This document shows, in pieces, positions 26,366 to 36,845 of a DNA stretch of 64,000 nt (the first letter of the stretch is position 1; the number at the start of each line of letters is the position of its first letter). The stretch spans positions 62,001 to 126,000 of the forward strand of contig JADFUC010000005.1 of the NCBI GenBank assembly GCA_019722365.1. Direction: 5' to 3'. The stretch is from Lithospermum erythrorhizon. Lineage: Eukaryota > Streptophyta > Magnoliopsida > Boraginales > Boraginaceae. The position numbers and the translations under genes are program-made. Under the pieces are notes generated by a model, which worked only from the letters and a program-made list of their open reading frames with translations, was not told the origin of the DNA and searched no databases.

Positions 26366-27596
26366 ATCAAAGCTTCCGTATAAATTTTTCATGTACTTCT
26401 TCCGTTTTTTTTATTTGTCGTCCTAACACATTTTTTATTTATCGTTTTCTGATAGATTATACGGAGTATTTTTTAAGGTAAAAAAATCATAAATAATTAT
26501 TGTTGACATATTCTAGTAGGGGTAAGGTCATGACTTCGGTCATCGTCAACTTCTGCGGCACAAGAGCAATATCTACATCGCCAAAGCTGCTTAGCATTTA
26601 TAAGTTCCCCACCAGTCATTGTCTTTCTTATACGATTAGGAATCGAATTTTATTTAAAACAAAAAACAAAATTTATGAAAACGATAAGGTTATGTATATT
26701 TGATTCTCCAGATGATATTATAAAAGATTGAATATGATGCTTTCTACATTCATACGGAGTATTAAATAATCCCATGTCACTTTAGAGGTTAAGTTTAATA
26801 AATTGTATCTAATCTTGATGTTAATTTATATCTATTAATAATAGTCAGTTGATGAATAATTTCATATTTATTTACCACTTAAAAGGAATATTTATAAAGT
26901 TTAAAATCGTTATACTAACAAACTCTCGGCATCTCTTTCGAGATATTTTAGCATTAATCACAGATGGCTTCAATTCATAAAATAAACATTTATATGTCTA
27001 TTAACAAAACGTAAAAAGCACTACTCTTTAAAAAGAGGTACCTTATTAGCTTACTTAAAATCCGTATTATCTGTTAGACTTCAATTAAAATCATATTCTT
27101 TTTCCAATTAATTTATAAATAAAAAGTGATACATATGTCACAATTTAGTATCACATAATGTGCATATGACAAAGTCATCGGCTCAATAAGATGATGCATC
27201 CGATCCAAACTTTTACAAAAAGTTTTGCTCAACTCTTATTAAGCGAGATAATATACATTTTCATTCTTTATAAGCATTTATTTTAATTAAGTCTTTACAT
27301 GTGACAAACGATTATATGAAAATCACATTATTTGAACCCAAAAAATAGTAAAACAGAACAGTAACATATAGTTGAAAAAGAATAACCAAAATGGTAGGAA
27401 TTTGTTTGACCACTTATTGTGCCACCCCCATTAACAAACGAGAATTACACGAATAAGAAAAAAGTAATCTTGATTTGTCAATTTTTTATTGGATGAACTC
27501 TTTGTGGTGGGGCCAAGAAGTGCAAGAACCCCATCTTCCTAGTTGCAAATGAATGGCTTACTCAACCACAAATGGGTTGACTCATCATCTGACATA
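26366..27596. other. AT-rich intergenic sequence
   Basis: No gene. Isolated Stowaway-type ends occur at about 26395 (TACTTCTTCCGTTT) and 26752-26760 (ACGGAGTAT) without a confirmed partner. The open frame 26500-26703 has no recognisable motif. Confidence 0.55.
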
Positions 27597-27802
27597 TGCT
27601 TCCTCCATTTCAGAATAAATAATTATTTAAAAATTTTTATTTTTTATACTCGCTTAATTATTTATAATTTTAATTTAATATATTTATATTTTAATATAAA
27701 GTTAGATTTTTACAATCCTAATATAGCTTTTTCTGGCTAAAATTTAATAAAATATTTTTCATCTAAACAATAATCTGTCTGTATATTATGAAACGGAGAA
27801 AG
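27597..27802. mobile_element. Stowaway-type MITE
   Basis: A 206-bp AT-rich element with inverted ends TGCTTCCTCCATTTCAGAATA and ATTATGAAACGGAGAAAG. TA flanks both sides (27595-27596 and 27803-27804). It lies about 0.7 kb upstream of the gene at 28540. The open frame 27543-27740 overlaps it and is not a gene. Confidence 0.82.
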
Positions 27803-28490
27803 TATTACCATACCTTATTCTACATTTATATATGCCCCATGAGGCCATGGCCCCATTAAGTTAAGTTAAACTAATTAGGTTTAAATAACTACGTGTATCA
27901 CAATTCACAAGTGGAATTAAGCAATACGACTTTGGAGTATGCAACAATTTGATTAAGCTTAACCATCTTTTTCTTGTTACTAATTTAATATATATGCTGA
28001 TCGTGACATGCACTTGAGTTGCATTAGGGGTTGATAATCTTCACTTAAGTAATGGTAATTGAAGGTTTTATAATAACTAAAGAAATAAATAAGATGTTTA
28101 TTTTCATGTTATGCTACTTGAATCACAGCGAATTATATACAATTGCTCGATATTAACATATACAACGTTAATAATATATATGTTGAAATTTATACAAAAA
28201 TCAATTGATTATAGATGGATAAAATCAATAATCTTAACTTATTAATTAATGCACATAAATGGTCTTATATTAACCAATATGAGATTCAATATATTATAAT
28301 ATTCTCCTTCAAATTTATTTGGCATGCTTAACTATTTAAAAAAAAAAATCAAACTATCATATTTTTGCCATTAGTGATGCCACATTCAAGTCATTATCAT
28401 ATTTTCAACTTATTATACAATCAAGCTTACAATATAACTCCTTTTTTTGTGAAGTGCTTATGCCAAGTGCACCCCCCACCCCCCTCCATT
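27803..28490. other. upstream region of the gene at 28540
   Basis: AT-rich sequence between the MITE and the TATA box. It contains a C-rich tract at 28471-28487 just upstream of the TATA box. I see no other gene; the frame at 28365-28685 is a shifted reading of the same gene's promoter and 5' part. Confidence 0.5.
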
Positions 28491-28500
28491 TCTATATATA
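28491..28500 (+). promoter_or_regulatory. TATA box of the 28540 gene
   Basis: TCTATATATA lies 40-49 bp before the first ATG and would place transcription start near 28525. That leaves a very short leader before the ATG at 28540 and about 57 nt before the ATG at 28582. Confidence 0.6.
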
Positions 28501-28539
28501 AGATCAAGAAAGCCCCTCTCTTTTTTCGTACCAAAAAGA

Positions 28540-28989
28540 ATGTCTCGTCTTGCACCACCAAGCACTACTTCCTGCCCCAACATGGCCTTATCAAAAAGGC
28601 TTTCAGTCAGCATACTAGAGCCAATACTAGCTTTTTGGTTCTATTTCTCACAAAAAACTATCAAAGCCTCAAAAAGGTTAACTAATGGTTCACCTAAATC
28701 ATCACCTTTAGCTAAGCCTAGGAAAGTTTTGGCCACACTTAGCCACAAGACTTTCAATTTGAGACACAAGAAGAAGTCAACTTGTGATGATGAACATGAA
28801 GAAGAGTATGACTTTGGAGATGGTGGATTATGGCAAAGGTCAATCTTGATGGGGGATAAATGTCAACCGTTGGATTTCTCCGGTGTGATCTATTACGATA
28901 ACGATGGAAGGCGGATGTCGGAGCTGCCCACGAGATCTCCGGCAAGGGCCAGTCCTCTTCCAAATTATATTTTGAATAAGAAAGAGTAG
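28540..28989 (+). CDS. small plant-specific protein of unknown function, single exon
   Basis: 149 codons, no intron, base composition clearly above the surroundings. Residues 97-120 (LWQRSILMGDKC, then PLDFSGVIYYD) and 132-141 (RSPARASPLP) form a C-terminal block I associate with uncharacterised plant proteins. The N-terminal part has a short hydrophobic stretch (about 23-36) followed by a basic, Ser-rich linker and an acidic run at 83-94. There is no signal peptide or known catalytic motif. Two starts are possible: ATG at 28540, or the ATG at 28582 (residue 15), which has the better plant context (AACATGGCC). I keep the longer one because of the TATA spacing uncertainty. A TATA box lies at 28491. 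It is probably a real host gene; its function is unknown and I do not guess one. Confidence 0.8.
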   Translation: MSRLAPPSTTSCPNMALSKRLSVSILEPILAFWFYFSQKTIKASKRLTNGSPKSSPLAKPRKVLATLSHKTFNLRHKKKSTCDDEHEEEYDFGDGGLWQRSILMGDKCQPLDFSGVIYYDNDGRRMSELPTRSPARASPLPNYILNKKE

Positions 28990-30270
28990 GATAGGGGTTA
29001 TAGTTAGGGGCTCGGATCCTTTATATCTCTCAATACCCATTTTATGTTTCATGATTCATATGTTTGTACATCATGTGATAAAAAAAATTTAGTCACATAA
29101 TTATGTATATGATATACAAACATATGAAATATAGAACGCATAAGGAAATATTGACAAGGATAGAAATTCTGTAGCAATAATTAGGTGATGATAATTATCT
29201 CATCACCTTCATATTTTAATTTACTTATTATAAATTAGGTTGTCAAAGATGACGAGTGGTGTTGTTTTATAAGTACTCAATAATAATCTTTCAAGTTACA
29301 AATATCTTGCTTGTTTATCATTTTTAAGTTTCCTTTGAATACACTTTTTGTCCAATAATTATTTTTCATCATTAAATGAGATTTTGCTTGAAATTTTCTC
29401 GGAATGCATGGTTAGTTTATTTCTATTTCTAAGATAATAAAAAATCGTAGCTCTAGTCCGTTATATATAAGTCACCAAAATTAAATTTAAATTATTGAAA
29501 TTTGTAGGCTTATTATATTATCTTTATATATATCTAAAAGATGGGTAAATTTACTTTTTCAATGATCCAGGCCAAACTTACAGATTTTATTATTTAATTT
29601 ATTTTATCATACTGATAGTAAAATATATTGAAAATAATTTATTATCATATTTTTTTTATAAAATATTATGGAATATTATTTAAAAAAATGAAGTATTTGA
29701 ATTCGAACTATCAATTTATCAAAAGTAAATGGAGGAAGTAATTAATATTATTGGATTCGCTATATTTTTTATTGCGGCTATGACTAGGTCAAGTGGACTC
29801 TTGATGATGATGTTTTTTACTATTCAATTTGGAATCACATGGTTTAATCCTTATATTTGATCGGTGAACCAAAGTGGGAATTTCTTCTCCTCCGCACTTG
29901 CTCAAAAAGTTTATTAAGCACATATTCTATGCCAAAAAATTTTGAGACATGGAAAATATATTGGCCCAGTTAGTAAAGTATTTGTTAGTGTTTTGTTGGA
30001 TGATAATTTTATTGGATAGGTAAAATTATGAGCAGATTGGCAAGTTAAATCAAGTGTTAATAGCAGATGGTTCAACATATCGCCATACCAAAACTCCGAT
30101 ATTTTCTAATTTTCTCGAGTTTGGTAATATTTGAAAGAGATATTTTCATCTTATAATATATGAGAATGATTTGGAGTACTACCCAAGCATGAATATTGAG
30201 ATTTGATTGATAAAATAAAAGCGAAAAGATTGTGTTTTTATTTACGCGCGATATAAAAGTATTGTTTATA
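28990..30270. other. AT-rich intergenic sequence
   Basis: Contains the 3' end of the 28540 transcript, with no clear AATAAA. At about 29726-29740 AAATGGAGGAAGTA looks like one end of a Stowaway-type MITE whose other end I cannot find. No gene is seen. Confidence 0.5.
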
Positions 30271-30930
30271 GAAGATCTTTCCATATATGTCTTATGTGCC
30301 TACGTTATAAATATGTCTCATTGCAGACCTAGCAGTCCACTATCTCATATTGTATTATTGAGCATTGTATTAGAGAGGCAAAAAGAGTTAGAGAGAAAAT
30401 ATTTGTAAACTTCTAACTAATGTACGATTGATTATTGGCATCTAAACTTCTCTAAACTTAACAATGTGTTTGAAGAATTCTCTTAACTTCTAATTCAATG
30501 TACGCATTGATTATAATGTACTGTTATAACAACTCGGTAGATTCATTTTTGACTTGTTTATTGTAAAGTTTTAACACCGGATAAATAAGCTGACTGAGAT
30601 AGTAGTTGTGGGAGCCTCGACTGCTTAATAGATTGGAGTGTATCAGAGTTGCCGGTATAAGCACCTTATTTTGTAATATTCATCATTATAGTAAAATTTC
30701 TTATCAGTTGGCTACCCTCTGCATTCAAAGCAAGAAGTCAGAATCGAACTGCTACCATCTTCAAGTGTTTTTTTGTTTATTGTACTGTTTATTTCTCGTC
30801 GCCTTTGTCGTGACAACCGAAGCTTTTATATCGGGCCATTTAACAAATAAGTATTCCAACAAATCTATTTCACATCGGGGACACGGAAACCAATGTTTCT
30901 CGCCGGATCATTTAAACACCATCGCTTAGG
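30271..30930 (+). repeat. possible LTR of a copia-type element
   Basis: The segment has an LTR-like layout: a possible TATA (TTATAAATA at about 30306), repeated TTCTAACTAATGTACGATTGATTAT / TTCTAATTCAATGTACGCATTGATTAT blocks about 85 bp apart, and a downstream stretch ending near CATCTTCAAGTGTTTTTTTG. The open frames 30606-30929 (+) and 30865-31140 (-) show no domain. Exact ends and target duplication were not found. Confidence 0.35.
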
Positions 30931-30974
30931 TACGCAAGCACCAAATGCACTAGATAAATAAATAGATGGACTAG

Positions 30975-31556
30975 GTATGTTTAAGAGTATGTTAAAGACA
31001 CCATTCGGAAAAAAATCGAATCGCACCGATTTGAACCGAGTTGCTTCGATTTTTTTTGAAACAGAAACCGAAGAGGTTTGAATAATTTGAAAACCAATAC
31101 TTTTAGTGTTTATGTGTTTTTCCCTCAAACCGAATTGCATCGATCATTTATATATAATTTATTTTTAATTTTATTATATATTTCAAATAAATATTTAATT
31201 ATTTATACTTTATTGATATTTAGATTGGATTAAAATTTAATATTGAACTTGGATCATGACTTTAATAAAACCATATTTGTATGACCCATTTAAATTAGAC
31301 TTGTAAATTGTATTCAACTATTAATTAGTGTCCACTGGTTAGTAGTTAGTAATAGTAATTATTCGGGTTGTTTCGTATAATCCATATTACATCCGTAAAA
31401 AACCGAATAACACAGAATCCCTCCGAATCGCACCGAAAAACGATTCTCACCGCTCAAAAAAAGACACTGAAAATCGATTTGCGCCCAATAGATAAAACAG
31501 AAATATGCGGTTTAGTGTGAAAATCGTGCTGAATCGCACTGATGGCCATCCCTAAC
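30975..31556. repeat. possible non-autonomous DNA element rich in CCGAATCGCACCGA words
   Basis: The words AATCGCACCGA, CCGAATTGCATCGA and CCGAATCGCACCG recur in both halves, and the right end reads GATGGCCATCCCTA, similar to hAT-like ends. A matching left end was not found, so the boundaries are uncertain. Confidence 0.3.
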
Positions 31557-32423
31557 ATGGACAATCAGGTCTCTAAAGAGGCTTCACGATATTCAATGAA
31601 TACCATGTAGAAGAATGAAAATAGTTGAGATGGTATAGTAATTCACCTTTCTACCTAAAGGTCAGTATTTAATTATTTGCACTAGCAATTTTTATTTTTT
31701 GCTATAAAACTGAAAAAAAAAAACTCCTTGAACTCCGATAACCCCACTATGCACCAAATAAATTACAAGAAACTGGTTGAAGGATTACTCCGGGTTGAAG
31801 ATGTCTAACAATACATTTGAGACAATAATTAATTGGATCAATAGCGTTAGATTACAATTGTCTGTATTGTATTTTCTTTCGTTAGTGATTTTTTGATTTG
31901 TAATCTATCATATCTATAATCTGATTAGTTATTTTTGGGGAAGGACTTCAATTTCATTTGACGTGTATGTCTCCTCTAATTCATTTTTATCTATAGTAGT
32001 TTTTCAGTTTATGAATGAATATCAATTATCGATTAAATTTTTTAAAAAAAAGATTATTCCAATACAAAGGAAAAATAAGACCCTCGTATATTTAAATTTA
32101 ACTTGAAGTTCTTATTTGACAAATAGTCAATCAATTTTGAAACAATATTCATTCATCTAATTTTACATTTACATAGAAAAACTACTAAAATTAACAATAG
32201 CACACTACACAATTAAATGTTACAATGCTCCATATTAATAACAAAATATGTTAATAATATTACTATAGAGTCAAAGTGAATTTTTAATTGATAATAAATC
32301 AAATATTTCGGTTAAATTAAAATGCAGGTTGGGGGAATTTAAGATTAGCCAAAATAAGCCTTAATTTAGTATTGTATGACTTGAGTTGTTTAATTTTATC
32401 TCTTTCATAAATTCTATTTTATG
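31557..32423. other. AT-rich intergenic sequence
   Basis: No gene, RNA or bounded repeat was recognised. Confidence 0.6.
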
Positions 32424-32600
32424 AATTAATGGCTTAATAGTCTAGTGGTATATGACCGGATCTTTTATTAGGAGGTCTTCAGTTCAACTCTTTTTGGAGG
32501 ATTATTATTTCATATTTTCCGTATTAGTTATTATTGACTCACGTGTCACTAATCCTTATTTAGATAATAACAAATTATATTTAAGCGTTAACATTTGTTT
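32424..32600 (+). mobile_element. tRNA-derived SINE
   Basis: An internal RNA polymerase III promoter is visible: A-box TAGTCTAGTGG at 32438-32448 and B-box-like AGTTCAACTC at 32481-32490, spaced as in tRNA genes. A related piece (GATCTTCCATTAGGAGGTCTTC) occurs near 51818. The cloverleaf is not conserved enough for a tRNA. The 3' limit and target duplication are not clear. Confidence 0.6.
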
Positions 32601-33253
32601 AAGTGACTTCTACAGTGTGCCTAATTGGCATTCTGGCACAAGAATCAAGTCAAGACACGCGCCAACCGTTTTATGTGTTTCATTGCTTTATAGGCGTTGT
32701 GTAAGAATATCTCTAACTTATTAAGTTGTTTCGTATTTGTGAGAGAATGGCTTTTGGGTTTTTAATTGAGGTTCTAAAGCCGCTTAACTACTTGATTGAT
32801 AAGTCATTGCTGTGTTGTTCTATGTTTGATTGTCGATCAATCAATCTCGAATCTTAGTATAATGACTAGGTGTCATTTAAGTGAGAATCGGAATTGAACT
32901 GCCGCTACATCAAGCTCAAAACACAAATTCATCAAGTCCCATGGTTTCCTCGACGGTAGCGTCTCGACGGTGGCAAGGAAGCTTTTCTCATCGTGCTCTC
33001 CATCGAGATAGTGAGCACTCGATGAATAGGCCGAGCTCCCAAATTGCATCGGGTGCTCTCGCTGGCGCTTCGGGTCACGACGAGGCACTCGGATGGATCG
33101 CTTGGCTCGGCTTAACCAAGACCATCGAGAGTTTCCATCGAGGGTCATAAGACTTCGACGAAAGTTGCGTAATGCAACCGCTGGGGATTCATCGTGACCT
33201 CCATCGGCTATTGACCACGACGCGTGGTCTCGGCGGGAGCTTTAATTATATTT
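32601..33253. other. intergenic sequence with a GC-rich segment
   Basis: The stretch 32881-33235 is about half GC and open on both strands (32881-33150 + and 32873-33148 -). Neither frame contains a motif I know. It directly precedes the copia LTR at 33254 and may be part of an older element. Confidence 0.4.
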
Positions 33254-34264
33254 TGTTGGAAATCAATGAAAATTAATTCCTTTTATTATGCCCGCCGCGA
33301 CAATCAGATATCAATTCATTTACCAGTTGGTTAAATGTGACATCGGAACTTAGTGTTCACCTTAGTAATTGTATATTACTAGTTTGGGTTCTCATGATAA
33401 TTTAAGGGTTATGAAATGGCTGTTGGGATCTTATTCATATTAATGCTATAATAATAGTAATCGGGTCAATTATTATTATTATACAACTTACTATTATCTA
33501 AGCCTGTAGCGTCACACACATATAGCGATATTCTCGAATTATATTTCATGCATGAAATTAAACCAAGATTGTAATTGAGTAGATGTGTCTCTCTCAATAT
33601 ATATATTTCTGTCAAATATATATATCGATCAACATCAATCGGCTAAACTTCGCAAGTTTAAATCAATTAAGCAATCAAATCGATTTAATAACTTGATAAG
33701 TTATTTGATGCTGACTCCTCGTTAGTATTTTAATTGACTTGTTAAGTTAATTAAAAATAGAACAACCTCACTAGTGACTCATTATTTGATTTAGAAGCAC
33801 ATAATCCATCTAATTGCTAACAAGTTAAACCGATTTCTTAACGAAGTTGCTTAATCCGGGGTGAAAAATTAGCAAATGGTATTTAAAGAAAGAGACAAGG
33901 GTTTTTCATTTCATGAAATCAAAAACCCCTTGCCTCCCTCCTCTTGAAAACCGTGCGCCCTCCCATTTGGAAGAGTTTTTCTCTTCCATTTGTTCCTCAA
34001 AAACTCTAGCAAGTTCAAGTGCTTGAATTCGATTCTCCCCGCGCGGCATAATCTACGACATCTTTTTTGGTATCGGGTCAAGCAATTGGAGGGCTATTTG
34101 AGAAGGACACAAAGAAGCCACACTCAAGGGCGATTTCATTCGCCTTCCTCCGACGCAATGTAAAAACTCGTATTCATATTTCATACATGTGTGTTAGATT
34201 AATATATGCCGCTTTTCAGATCCGGGATGTATGAATTTTGGTATTTTATCACAATTAAAATTCA
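33254..34264 (+). repeat. copia LTR, same family as the 3732-12112 element, plus strand
   Basis: Starts TGTTGGAAATCAATGA, as in the other LTRs of this family, and shares in order the blocks around TTTAATTATG, ACTAAGTGTTCA-like, TTCTCATGATAATTTAAGGG, ATTATTATACAACTTACTATTAT and TTTCATGCATGAAATTA. It ends within a few bases of 34253-34264, where CATATCAGATTC is a degraded primer-binding site. The orientation is opposite to the 8.4-kb element. Confidence 0.75.
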
Positions 34265-36200
34265 TATCAGATTCTAACAAAGGGCCTCTTTGAGCCTACT
34301 CAAAGTTGATGTATTTTATCTAATTTCTATTTTTGTGTATTCGTAGTTGTTAATTAATTTGATTAATTCATGATTTGTAAAGTATTCAATCGATGAATAT
34401 ATATTATGAAAAAAATCAATCCATTTTTATATATGTCACACGGCTGTATCATCAATTTATTGTATTGCTTTTTGATGCATTTGATATTTGTTTAATTATT
34501 TCATGAAATGAAAGTGGATTAAAACTTCGATTAATTAATGCTGATTTTAGATGGAATCGTGTTTTATTTTATTAAAGAGGGTTAGAAATTTCAAAAACTT
34601 CCGAATTAAATTGTATGTTCACGAACCTTGTGTTCATCTCGAAGTTTTTCCATTTTTTGAAATTACTAAGTACCCGAAAAATTCATTGAATTTCTAGATT
34701 ATTTTGGATTTAATCGAAAAACTAGAAGTTTTTTTATGAAATTCCAATTGACGTGTTCAATAACGATATCATGGATGCTCAAGTCGAATCCTAATTTTTG
34801 AATTTTTTAGAGCCTCCAAATCAAGCTTTTTACAAAAGTTTTAATTAATTCGAAATCAAATTACCTATCATCATTCGCCGCCGACTTCAAGGGAACCATG
34901 CGGGGCGCTGCCCGGCCCGATTGGGATCGTCTGCCACCCGGTAAAAGCTCACCGGCCAGCTGATGGCACCACCCGCCGTGTCGGGCGTAGTGGCCTGAGG
35001 CGGTGTCGCTTGTCCCGTCAGTTCGTCGCCCCATTTTAGAAAACCCTAAATGTATTTTTACGTAATTCTTTTGGTTTTCAAATTATTGGTAATTATTAAT
35101 TTTGGTTTTAAAATGTTAAATCGTAGTCTCTTTTTCATTAAAATAATTGAATATATATCTTGAAACGACATTAAATTTGATTGTTTATATTTCCTTTTCA
35201 TGATTATTTTCTATTAATTGATACTATTGAAAATACTATTAATGGTAACTTTTCAAATTTTGAATTTTGGAGTTAATTACATGAAAGTAATTATTCCATA
35301 TTTAATTAGTTGGTAATATTGTAATAATTATACTAATCATGCGTGAATATATTTAAATTAAATATTTTCATTAATTGATAATTAATTGTAAAATAATGGG
35401 TAATTAAGTCAATTATGATCATATTTAATTTCATTTCATCTAGTATATATGACATTAAGTGATTTTATTTGTTTTAATGTTTTCGCTTCTACATATATCA
35501 AGTTATAACGGAAATCTGAGGCGACAGATATTTACCCACATTTATTTCGTCTCGCATACCGTATCACAATAGAAATGACCTCGCTGAGTCATGTTATTTT
35601 AATTTCTTCTTGTTTCCTCCCACAAACTTACATGCCGTCTAAGTTGGGATTAGTATATTTCGAATTCCATTCAAGACGTAAGTCAAAGGGAGATTCCGTA
35701 GTTTAAGACAAGAATTGTATTGTATTAAATGTTAATTTTCAAGTTTTAAATGTAATGTGCCTGTATCATATCATATACCTCTCTTGAATGTGCATTACTT
35801 ATTTTATTTTTCATACAGCAGGTGTTTGATTATGTGCTACGTTACTTGGTAAAATAAAAGCAAAGTAATAATAATAATCTTCACCATTTAAAATTTAAGA
35901 AAGATCAAGTCAATTTTAAAGTTTCAAGTAAATCACAGATCATTCCAAGACACCGCGACGGGGTGTTAAGTTACAGTTTTATAATTTGATATGACAATGG
36001 ATCATGTTGAAGTGATTTCCACTAATGTCATATTTTCAAACGATCACCCAAGTAACTATTTCGTTTAATCGTATGTTTAATCGGTATTTCGAGATACAAA
36101 GTCGGTAGCATCTTGAAAGTACGCACACAATACGAAATAGTGAAGTTTTACATAATCGTTGATAACCTCCTATTATACCGATTCAAAACGCATGCAAAGG
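34265..36200 (+). mobile_element. leader of a truncated copia element
   Basis: Directly follows the 33254 LTR. AT-rich, with a GC-rich island at about 34875-35040 (CCGGCC-rich) in the same relative place as in the 8.4-kb element. No gag or pol reading was found downstream and no second LTR in this window, so the element is probably cut short before 36.4 kb. The exact 3' limit is unknown. Confidence 0.5.
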
Positions 36201-36460
36201 CCGCTGGTTAATTTCCGAAAGATAATAGATCTACTAATATATTTTGTGAGATTTCAGTATTAGTATTTACTTTACAATCGGCCTGGTAGTCTTCAAAGAT
36301 GATAGCTTTTATTCTCGTTGTTTTATCTACTTGTTCTTGTAGAATTATAATGGCTATTTCCACTACTACTCCTAAGAACTCGAGCTGGCCAAAGACTTGA
36401 AAAGTCACAGTTCTAATAACTCGAATTTCGACGCCACACATGACGTGAAAATTTAATGAA

Positions 36461-36725
36461 ACACACTTAATTAAGAAAATGCACTTAATATTAATATAAT
36501 TAAATTTTACAAAACATGGCAAAAACGTCACACACTCAAACACACTTAATTAAGGAAATGCACTTAATATTAACATAATTAAATTTTACAAAAACGTGGC
36601 AAAAATGTCACAGACTCAAACACACTTAATTAAGAAAATGCACTTAATATTAATATAATTAAATTTTACAAAACGTGTCATAAACGTCACACCCTCAAAC
36701 ACACTTAATTAAGGAAATTCACTTA
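36461..36725. repeat. tandem repeat, 79-80 bp, about 3.3 copies
   Basis: Units start CACACTTAATTAAG at 36462, 36541, 36621 and about 36700. They contain TGCACTTAATATTAA and end near AACGTCACAC. The copies differ at only a few positions, so the array is young. The ORF 36208-36543 (-) overlaps the first unit and is not supported as a gene. Confidence 0.9.
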
Positions 36726-36845
36726 TAAATATAAGAATTAAAAATAAACAATACATATATATATAAGTAACGAGGCAATAACGTCACAACGTTAATAAAA
36801 ATTAGAAAAAAAAACAATATACATATATATAAATAACGAGAAAAT

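Noticed and set aside
30975..31556. hAT transposon call
   Set aside because: Only one plausible terminus (GATGGCCATCCCTA) was found and no 8-bp duplication, so it is listed only as a low-confidence repeat.
32424..32500. Possible tRNA gene, because A- and B-box-like sequences are present
   Set aside because: The acceptor and anticodon stems do not pair; a tRNA-derived SINE is the better explanation. The same applies to 54862-54976 and 57282-57412.
36461..36725. CRISPR-like array because of regular 80-bp spacing
   Set aside because: Whole units repeat, including the would-be spacers, and the DNA is plant nuclear; it is an ordinary tandem repeat.
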